Origin: Bacteroidota bacterium
GTDB taxonomy: Bacteria > Bacteroidota > Bacteroidia > Flavobacteriales > Weeksellaceae
DNA length: 64,000 nucleotides
Direction of reading: 5' to 3'
Assembly: GCA_023460855.1 (NCBI GenBank)
Contig: JAEWOS010000014.1
Span: 1 to 64,000 of the forward strand
Positions 16,309 to 23,110 of the stretch are shown one piece after another. Both the position numbers and the translations under genes were made by a program. How positions within the stretch are numbered: the stretch's first letter is position 1; each line of letters opens with the position of its first letter. The notes beneath the pieces are model-generated. The model was not told the origin of the DNA. It made no database searches and saw only the letters and a list, made by a program, of their open reading frames with translations.

Positions 16309-17316
16309 ATGAGAGAGGTAGCCTTTATCAAGCAAAATAAAGAAAAATGGATGGTAATAGAGCAGGTGATCGAGGGAAAAATCAGAAAAAATCCCGACGA
16401 ACTTTCTCAGTTATACATCACGCTGGTGAATGATCTCTCTTATTCGCAGACGTATTATCCAAAGAGTAAAACAACTGTTTACCTAAACAACCTTTCTTCC
16501 TCCGTTTTCCAGAGAATTTACAAAACCAGGAGAATCGAGCAGAACAGAATCGTTTATTTTTTCAAGACTGAAGTGCCGTTGCTCGTGTATCAGTACCGCA
16601 GATTCCTGTTGTTTGCATTTGCATTTTTCGCTGTCTTTGTGAGTATTGGTGTGATATCAGGCATCTATAATCCCGATTTCTCAAAACAAATCCTTGGGGA
16701 GGATTATGTAAATACCACAATAGAAAATATCCGTAAAGGAAATCCTGTGGACATTTACAGTTCCGGTTCCAACTGGGGAAGTACCATCGGAATTACCTTC
16801 AACAATATCATGGTTGGCGCCAGAATGTACATTACCGGCATTTTTGGCGGACTGGGATCTCTTTATGCACTGTTGCGAAACAGCGTAATGCTTGGAAGCT
16901 TCCAGTATTTCTTTCATCAGCACGGCGAACTTTTAGCAAGTATGCGGGGAATCTGGCTTCACGGCACTTTTGAAATTTTCAGTATGGTGGTGGAATCTGC
17001 AGCCGGTCTGATTCTCGGAGCATCTGTGTTCTTTCCGGGAACCTATTCCAGATTCGACTCCTTTAAAATCGGATTCCGCGACAGTTTCAAAATTTTTCTG
17101 AGTACAATACCGTTTACGGTCGTTGCCGGAATTATCGAAGGTTACATCACCAGGTTTTCGAAAGAAATGCCCGTTGTCCTGAACCTTGCTATTATTTTTG
17201 GATGTTTATTCATCATAGGATTTTATTTTCTGGTCTATCCGCACATAGTACACAGAAAAATTAAAAAACAGCTTTTAACCAATAACTTAGATTATGACGG
17301 GAATGCAGTTTTATAA
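16309..17316 (+). CDS. Stage II sporulation protein M-like membrane protein
   Basis: A 335-aa integral membrane protein of the SpoIIM family (found widely in non-sporulators). A cytoplasmic N-terminus of about 100 residues with basic character is followed by a helix at FLLFAFAFFAVFVSIGVISG. The family core NIMVGARMYITGIFGGLGSLYALLRNSVMLG and HGTFEIFSMVVESAAGLILG follows, where the H-G-x-x-E motif is conserved, and two more C-terminal helices complete it. First gene of the plus-strand run toward MoxR/DUF58. Its 3' end overlaps the next gene by 23 nt. Sporulation is not implied. Confidence 0.88.
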   Translation: MREVAFIKQNKEKWMVIEQVIEGKIRKNPDELSQLYITLVNDLSYSQTYYPKSKTTVYLNNLSSSVFQRIYKTRRIEQNRIVYFFKTEVPLLVYQYRRFLLFAFAFFAVFVSIGVISGIYNPDFSKQILGEDYVNTTIENIRKGNPVDIYSSGSNWGSTIGITFNNIMVGARMYITGIFGGLGSLYALLRNSVMLGSFQYFFHQHGELLASMRGIWLHGTFEIFSMVVESAAGLILGASVFFPGTYSRFDSFKIGFRDSFKIFLSTIPFTVVAGIIEGYITRFSKEMPVVLNLAIIFGCLFIIGFYFLVYPHIVHRKIKKQLLTNNLDYDGNAVL

Positions 17317-18268
17317 AAAGAGGGATTTCGCTGAACTCATGGGCGATACCTTCAACTTTTTTAAGACATTTGGTAAGAACTATTTCAAGAATTTCTTTCT
17401 GGTAAACGGAATTTTGATGCTGATATTGATCGTCATCATGATACTGTTTTACCGCAATATTATGGGACAGGTAATCGGTGGAAACCTGCAGGGTGAAACT
17501 TTTCTGTTCGAGGAATATTTCCGGGATAATCCTGTTCTGCTGGTGATTACTGCTGTTGCGGTGGTTTTGCTGGTTGTTGCCGGAATGCTTGTCAATTACT
17601 CTTTCCCCGTTCTTTACATCAGAAGACTTGCAAGAACAGGCGATAGAAATATCAGGCCAGACCAGATTCTCGACGACATTAAAAAGATCATTCCTAAATT
17701 TCTTTTTTTCCTGCTCGGTACAATCTTTATTCTGATCCCTGCTGCTTTTGTATTAATAGCTTTGGGATCATTTCTGATATTTATCCTGATTGGATTTTTT
17801 GTTTTGCTGCTGATTTTTCCGGTTATCATGAATGTGATTAATTTCACGCTTTACGATACCTATAATACCAACCGCGGCTTTTTCAGTTCGCTCAGTTATG
17901 CAATTCGTGCGCAGTTCTCGTACCAGAACAGCAACGAAGGATCCCCGTTCTGGAAATACTGGGGTTCCAGCATACTTATTTTTCTTATTTATTACATCAT
18001 CGTATCGATATTTTCTTCGGTTCCGATGTTTTTCATGATGGGAAGATTGTATACAGTTCCGCCTGAACAGCTTACAGATGGTACAGCAGTTCAGGAAGCT
18101 TTTGGTCTTACTTTTTTTATATTTTACGGTCTTTCGGTTTTCCTGAGTCTGGTTCTCGCAAATCTGGTGTTCGTTTGTTCGGCGTTGCAGTATTATGACA
18201 GCCGCACAGATTTACACCGGAAAATCGATTATGAAGAAATTGATACTATTGGTGTTCGTGAAGTTTAA
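17294..18268 (+). CDS. Multi-pass membrane protein of the MoxR/DUF58 cluster
   Basis: A 324-aa protein with about six hydrophobic helices (for example FLVNGILMLILIVIMILFY and FFLLGTIFILIPAAFVLIALG). It begins with a charged MQFYKKRDFAELMGDTFNFFKTFGKNYFKNF segment. Members at this position in flavobacterial genomes are usually unnamed. The topology resembles DUF4013-like or glycerophosphodiesterase-type membrane domains, but no catalytic motif is seen. The start overlaps the SpoIIM-like gene, and the end overlaps the DUF4129 gene by 38 nt, so translation is tightly coupled. An ATG three codons later (17303) is an equally possible start. Confidence 0.8.
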   Translation: MTGMQFYKKRDFAELMGDTFNFFKTFGKNYFKNFFLVNGILMLILIVIMILFYRNIMGQVIGGNLQGETFLFEEYFRDNPVLLVITAVAVVLLVVAGMLVNYSFPVLYIRRLARTGDRNIRPDQILDDIKKIIPKFLFFLLGTIFILIPAAFVLIALGSFLIFILIGFFVLLLIFPVIMNVINFTLYDTYNTNRGFFSSLSYAIRAQFSYQNSNEGSPFWKYWGSSILIFLIYYIIVSIFSSVPMFFMMGRLYTVPPEQLTDGTAVQEAFGLTFFIFYGLSVFLSLVLANLVFVCSALQYYDSRTDLHRKIDYEEIDTIGVREV

Positions 18269-19046
18269 ATTTCTTTCATTAATAATATTTTTCATGGGAT
18301 TCTGGGCAACTGCTCAGGACGATCCCTGGTATTCCGATGAGCAGTACGCAGCCGATTCCGTTCTTGCGCAGATGCATGATATGGTCAGGTCTGATACTTT
18401 AATCGCCGACGAACAGATTACCGATAACAGCATCACGCAACGAAACATCAGTACGGATTTTCGCGACAGATATAAATCTGCAGATTTCGATTACGAGCAG
18501 AAACAGCCCCGAAAATCTGTCTGGCAGCGGATTAAGGAACGGATTCAGAAAATTTTGAAATCCATTTTCGGAGATGTAGATCTCAGTAATGCAGATGATA
18601 TCACCAAAGCAGCCCTGCGGATTTTTGCGGTTCTGTTGCTTGCCTTTCTGTTATATTTCCTGATTAGATATGTTTTGGGAAAAGAAGGCCGACTGTTCTT
18701 TTCTAAAAAGAATTCGGAAAGCCTGAACAGTGGAGATTTACACGAAGATATCCATGAAATCAATTTTCAGCAGGTGATTTCCCGTTCAGAATCCGAAGGG
18801 GATTTTCGTTCAGCAGTCCGCTACCGTTTTCTGTATGTTTTGAAACTGCTTGCAGACAAAAACGTGATCGTGTGGAACCGTGAGAAAACCAATAAAGATT
18901 ACGTGCGGGAAATAGACAATTTGAACATTCAGTCAGGGTTTAAAGAGGTCGCGCATATTTTCGATCATGTCTGGTACGGAGAATTTGTGCTGAATAAGGA
19001 GCATTATGACCAGGTTCGTAAAAAATTTGAAGCGTTAAAATTCTGA
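18231..19046 (+). CDS. DUF4129-domain membrane protein
   Basis: 271 aa. An N-terminal signal or anchor (residues 1-30, ending FWATAQDD) leads to a 100-residue extracytoplasmic part, a helix at about 135-155 (IFAVLLLAFLLYFLIRYVLG), and a cytoplasmic DUF4129 domain at the C-terminus. The domain is recognised by FRSAVRYRFLYVLKLLADKNVI, NKDYVREI and FDHVWYGEFVLNKEHYDQV. DUF4129 is commonly found with MoxR, DUF58 and transglutaminase genes. The start at 18231 was chosen for its signal-like N-terminus; it overlaps the previous gene. The stop overlaps the next ATG by one base (TGATG). Confidence 0.85.
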   Translation: MKKLILLVFVKFKFLSLIIFFMGFWATAQDDPWYSDEQYAADSVLAQMHDMVRSDTLIADEQITDNSITQRNISTDFRDRYKSADFDYEQKQPRKSVWQRIKERIQKILKSIFGDVDLSNADDITKAALRIFAVLLLAFLLYFLIRYVLGKEGRLFFSKKNSESLNSGDLHEDIHEINFQQVISRSESEGDFRSAVRYRFLYVLKLLADKNVIVWNREKTNKDYVREIDNLNIQSGFKEVAHIFDHVWYGEFVLNKEHYDQVRKKFEALKF

Positions 19047-20230
19047 TGAGCAGGACTTTTAAAATATACGCTGCAGTACTGTTTCTGATTCTTTTGCTGA
19101 TCGGACTGCTGGAACTTTCGAAAAGCCCTTCTGTAAACTGGCGGAAGAATTTCGATCCCGAACAGAAATCACCATTCGGACTGTTTGTTTTCGCTCAGGA
19201 GGCAAAGGAGATTCTCATAGGAAAACTCAGAACCGAGAAAAAAACACCTTTCGATTATTATTCCGAAAACAGAAAAACTACACCGCACAATATTCTCGTT
19301 GTTCAGCGCTCTCTCGATACGGAATCGTGGAAGAAACTGGAGCAACAGGTTGCTTCAGGCTCCAGTCTGTTTCTTGCCGCAACCGATTTTCCGCATTATT
19401 TACAGGATACACTGAGATTCCGCACGGGGATGACAGGTTTTGGCGATAAAAGCACGCTGAAACTCAGTGATATTAAGTTTAAAAATGACAGCCTGATCCT
19501 GGATAAATTTCCAGGGCGTTACGGATTCATCCTTTTTTCAAAAAATCATGAAGTTCTGGGCGCAGCATCGCAGGAAGACGCAGAACTGGGCATTAATTTT
19601 CTCAAAATCGCGCATGGAAAAGGTTTCTTTTATCTGCATTCGGAACCGCTTTTTCTTACGAATTACTACCTGCTGAAAAATCCGGGTTCTTCAGAGTATC
19701 TGGAAAATGTGCTGGGATATCTTCCTGATCAGCAGACGTTGTGGTTTGTGGAAGGTCAAAAAAGTTCTCAGTCTGCAGGCGAACTGTCGTTTATTCTTTC
19801 GCAGCCAGCGCTTCGCTACGCTTGGTGGCTGTTTTTGGCGGGCCTGCTCATTTTTGTTATTTTTAATATCAAAAGAAGGCAGCGGAAAATACCGGTTGTG
19901 GAGCCTAAAAGAAATAAATCGGTTGAGTTTGTGCAGAGCATCGGGAATCTTTATCTGCAGGAAGGGGATTTTCATGCTATGATGGCCAAGAAAGCGCAGT
20001 ATTTTCTGCATCATGTCCGTCAGGATCTCATGCTTGATACATCGGAACTCAACGAAGAATTTATCAGCAAACTGCATGTAAAAACCGGCACGGATAAAGA
20101 AAAAATACAGAACGCCGTCAGTCTCATAAAAAAAGCGCGGGATCCTTACGCGAATGTGATGAAAGAAGATCTTTTTACACTGAACACGCTGCTGGATGAA
20201 ATCTTAAAAGGGAAACAGCCAGTAACTTAA
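19046..20230 (+). CDS. DUF4350-domain membrane protein
   Basis: A 394-aa protein with a first transmembrane helix (about 6-24, YAAVLFLILLLIGLLEL). It then has an extracytoplasmic DUF4350 domain beginning NWRKNFDPEQKSPFGLFVFAQEAKE and including LEQQVASGSSLFLAATDF, a GATase/ABC-type substrate-binding-like fold. A second helix (YAWWLFLAGLLIFVIFNI, about 259-276) and a cytoplasmic tail follow. The tail has VEFVQSIGNLYLQEGDFHAMMAKKAQYFLHHVR, likely a docking region. Start overlaps the DUF4129 stop. It belongs to the same cluster and probably the same complex. Confidence 0.85.
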   Translation: MSRTFKIYAAVLFLILLLIGLLELSKSPSVNWRKNFDPEQKSPFGLFVFAQEAKEILIGKLRTEKKTPFDYYSENRKTTPHNILVVQRSLDTESWKKLEQQVASGSSLFLAATDFPHYLQDTLRFRTGMTGFGDKSTLKLSDIKFKNDSLILDKFPGRYGFILFSKNHEVLGAASQEDAELGINFLKIAHGKGFFYLHSEPLFLTNYYLLKNPGSSEYLENVLGYLPDQQTLWFVEGQKSSQSAGELSFILSQPALRYAWWLFLAGLLIFVIFNIKRRQRKIPVVEPKRNKSVEFVQSIGNLYLQEGDFHAMMAKKAQYFLHHVRQDLMLDTSELNEEFISKLHVKTGTDKEKIQNAVSLIKKARDPYANVMKEDLFTLNTLLDEILKGKQPVT

Positions 20231-20283
20231 ACAGTAATATTTTGCTGTAGGGAACAAAGCCACATAATCAAGAAACTCATACA

Positions 20284-21309
20284 ATGGAAAATAATAACAC
20301 TGAAAATTTTAACGAAAACAGACCGGTATCAGCCGAAGATAACAGGTTCGAACAGAGAATTGATCTGTCCGGACTGCGCGAAAATTTTGAAAGAGTAAAA
20401 AATGAAATCGGTAAAGTGATTATCGGTCAGGAATCGATGATCGAACATTTACTCGCCGCACTGCTCGCAAACGGTCACGTCCTTATTGAAGGCGTTCCCG
20501 GCGTTGCCAAAACAATCACCGCCAAATTGCTGGCGAAAACCGTGGATGTTGGTTTCAGCAGGATTCAGTTTACACCGGATCTCATGCCGTCTGATATTTT
20601 GGGAACTGCAGTTTTCAATATGAAAAATTCAGAATTCGAATTTAAAAAAGGTCCGATTTTTTCGAATTTTATTTTGATTGATGAAATAAACAGATCGCCT
20701 GCAAAAACCCAGGCTGCACTTTTTGAAGTAATGGAAGAGAGACAGATTACAATGGACGGAATCCGCTACGAAATGGAGGAACCGTTTCTCGTGGTGGCTA
20801 CGCAGAATCCTGTGGAGCATGAAGGAACTTACCGTTTGCCGGAAGCGCAACTGGACCGTTTTCTGTTCAAAATCAACGTAGGATATCCAACTCTCGAACA
20901 GGAGGTGCAGATCATTAAGAACCAGCACGAAAACAAACTGGAAGATAAAACCGATGCAGTGCAGCCGGTAATCAGCGGAGCACAGCTGAAAGAATATCAG
21001 CGAATTGCAAAGGATGTTGTGGTCGAATCACATCTTCAGGAATATATTGCAAGAATTATCATCAACACGCGCGAAAATGCACTGCTTTACCTGGGAGCTT
21101 CTCCGCGTGCAAGTCTGGCGCTTTTGAGTGCTTCGAAAGCTTTTGCAGCAATTCGCGGCCGCGATTTCGTTACTCCTGAAGATATCAAAGAAGCGAGTTA
21201 CGCCGTGCTGCGTCACCGAGTAATGGTTTCTCCGGAACGTGAAATGGAAGGGCTTTCCGCTGATGTCATTATCCGTCAGATTCTGGAAACCATTGAAATT
21301 CCAAGATAA
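20284..21309 (+). CDS. MoxR-type AAA+ ATPase
   Basis: A 341-aa cytoplasmic AAA+ ATPase. Walker A is GVPGVAKT (about 69-76), Walker B is FILIDEINR with the following SPAKTQAALFEVMEERQIT, and sensor and arginine-finger regions are present (VATQNPVEHEGTYRLPEAQLDRFLFK; PRASLALLSASKAFA). MoxR ATPases act as chaperones that activate or insert cofactors in partners, often with DUF58/VWA proteins. Here they would be the products of the flanking genes (inference). The gene is 53 nt after DUF4350 and 36 nt before DUF58, so it is in the same transcription unit. Confidence 0.95.
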   Translation: MENNNTENFNENRPVSAEDNRFEQRIDLSGLRENFERVKNEIGKVIIGQESMIEHLLAALLANGHVLIEGVPGVAKTITAKLLAKTVDVGFSRIQFTPDLMPSDILGTAVFNMKNSEFEFKKGPIFSNFILIDEINRSPAKTQAALFEVMEERQITMDGIRYEMEEPFLVVATQNPVEHEGTYRLPEAQLDRFLFKINVGYPTLEQEVQIIKNQHENKLEDKTDAVQPVISGAQLKEYQRIAKDVVVESHLQEYIARIIINTRENALLYLGASPRASLALLSASKAFAAIRGRDFVTPEDIKEASYAVLRHRVMVSPEREMEGLSADVIIRQILETIEIPR

Positions 21310-21345
21310 AACAACTTTATTTGAAAATCGTTTAAGTCTTCCGAA

Positions 21346-22668
21346 TTGAAAAATCTTTTTCTTCAAAACCGTTTCTTTTTCGCGCTGTTTGCAGCCGCGG
21401 TTTTGTATGTATTGGCATTTTTCTTTCCTGCTTTGATGATTGTTGCGCATATTTTTCTTGCAGCGCTTGTCATCATTCTGCTGGTAGATATTCTGCTTTT
21501 GTTTGGGACGAAAAACGGGTTTTCTGCCGGTCGGATTTTACCGGAAAAGTTTTCAAATGGTGACGAAAATCCGGTCAAAATCGAGGCACAGAATAATTAT
21601 TTCTTCACCGTTGATGCAGAAATAATTGACGAACTTCCGTTTCAGTTTCAGATCCGGAATTTTTCAGAATTTCGGAAATTAAAACCGCGCCAGAATGCTG
21701 TGGTAGAATATATTACAGAACCGAAAGAACGCGGTGATTATCAGTTTGGTAATCTGAATGTCATGGTGAATTCTCCCTTTGGTTTTGTGGCAAAAAGATT
21801 TACATTCCAGCATGGAGCAACGCTTCCGAGTTATCCTTCTTTCGTCCATTTACGGAAATATGAACTGATGGCCCTGCAGAATGAATTTCTGATGGGGGGC
21901 ATCAAAAAGATCCGTAAACTCGGTCATACGATGGAATTCGAACAGATTAAGGAATATGTTCAGGGCGACGATATGCGTACGGTCAACTGGAAAGCCACGT
22001 CCAAACAGAATAAACTGATGGTAAACCAGTTTCAGGATGAAAAATCTCAGCGGATTTATATGCTTATCGATAAAGGCAGAACGATGCAGATGCCTTTTAA
22101 CGGACTGAGTCTGCTGGATTATTCCGTGAATGCCACGATGGCACTTTCACACATCATTCTGAAGAAAGGTGATCGAGCAGGAATGATGACATTTTCTAGA
22201 AAAGCAGAAAACAAACTCCCTGCAGACAACAAAGCTGCGCAACTCAGAAAAATTTCCGAAGCACTCTACAATATCGATACAGATTTTGCTGAAAGTGATT
22301 TTGGGAGACTGTATCAGGATGTAAAGTACATGGTTGGGCAAAGAAGCCTGCTGCTTTTGTTCACGAATTTCGAAACACTGGATGCGGTGAACCGACAGAT
22401 GAAATATTTAAGGGGAATTGCGAAAAACCATTTGCTGGTGGTGGTGTTTTTTAAGAATGCTGAGCTACAGAAAATCATTCATTCCAATCCGGAAAACATG
22501 CAGGAAGTGTACGATGAAATTATTGCCGAAAAATTTGAATTCGAAAAGAAACTCATCATACAGGAACTCAGAAAGTACGGGATCTATACGGTTTACACGC
22601 TGCCGGAAAATCTGAATCTCGAAGTCATCAACAAATATCTGGAAATCAAATCCAGAGGAATACTGTAA
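21346..22668 (+). CDS. DUF58-domain protein (VWA-like), TTG start
   Basis: 440 aa. Two N-terminal transmembrane helices (residues 10-28 and 30-50) lead to a long cytoplasmic or periplasmic part, and then to the DUF58 domain. The domain is marked by FEQIKEYVQGDDMRTVNWKATSKQNKLMVNQFQDEKSQRIYMLIDKGRTM, in which D..R.VNWK and the MIDAS-like D-x-G/S region are typical. The start is TTG: no ATG occurs before the middle of the membrane segment, and the TTG-encoded N-terminus reads LKNLFLQNRFFFAL, as in relatives. It is the usual partner of MoxR ATPases. Confidence 0.88.
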   Translation: MKNLFLQNRFFFALFAAAVLYVLAFFFPALMIVAHIFLAALVIILLVDILLLFGTKNGFSAGRILPEKFSNGDENPVKIEAQNNYFFTVDAEIIDELPFQFQIRNFSEFRKLKPRQNAVVEYITEPKERGDYQFGNLNVMVNSPFGFVAKRFTFQHGATLPSYPSFVHLRKYELMALQNEFLMGGIKKIRKLGHTMEFEQIKEYVQGDDMRTVNWKATSKQNKLMVNQFQDEKSQRIYMLIDKGRTMQMPFNGLSLLDYSVNATMALSHIILKKGDRAGMMTFSRKAENKLPADNKAAQLRKISEALYNIDTDFAESDFGRLYQDVKYMVGQRSLLLLFTNFETLDAVNRQMKYLRGIAKNHLLVVVFFKNAELQKIIHSNPENMQEVYDEIIAEKFEFEKKLIIQELRKYGIYTVYTLPENLNLEVINKYLEIKSRGIL

Positions 22669-22687
22669 TCCAAAACCTAAGATTATT

Positions 22688-23110
22688 ATGAAAATCAACC
22701 TGCAAAGAATCAACGACGATTATCTTTTTGAATGCAGCAATGCCGCAGGAAATAAAATTCTGCTCGACAATACCTCACAGCCGGACGCAAAAGGTGTTTC
22801 ACCAATGGAAAGTCTGCTGATGGCGGTAGCTTCGTGCAGCGCGATCGACATAATTTCCATTCTCAAAAAGCAGCGGCAGGAAATACGCTCATTTTCTGCA
22901 GAAGTGGAAGGAGAGAGGATTCCGGTTGATGAAGCCAAACCTTTTAATAATATTAGGATCAGGTTTTTTCTCGAAGGTGATATTAATCCTGAAAAAGCAC
23001 AGAAAGCCGCACAACTGTCCTTTGATAAATACTGTTCTGTTTCAAAAACGCTTGAGCCAACCGCAAAAATAGATTTTGAAGTTTTAGTGAACGACGAAAA
23101 AGTTCGTTAA
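22688..23110 (+). CDS. OsmC family protein
   Basis: A 140-aa OsmC/Ohr-fold protein; the family detoxifies organic hydroperoxides through two cysteines. Here the conserved sequence SPMESLLMAVASCSAIDIISIL has the first Cys (about residue 55). A second Cys occurs in SFDKYCSVSKTLEPTAKI (about 118), matching the second catalytic position. It lies 19 nt after DUF58 and may be co-transcribed, though the link is probably incidental. It converges on the GH63 gene, and both stops are embedded in the TTAA at 23107-23110. Confidence 0.9.
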   Translation: MKINLQRINDDYLFECSNAAGNKILLDNTSQPDAKGVSPMESLLMAVASCSAIDIISILKKQRQEIRSFSAEVEGERIPVDEAKPFNNIRIRFFLEGDINPEKAQKAAQLSFDKYCSVSKTLEPTAKIDFEVLVNDEKVR

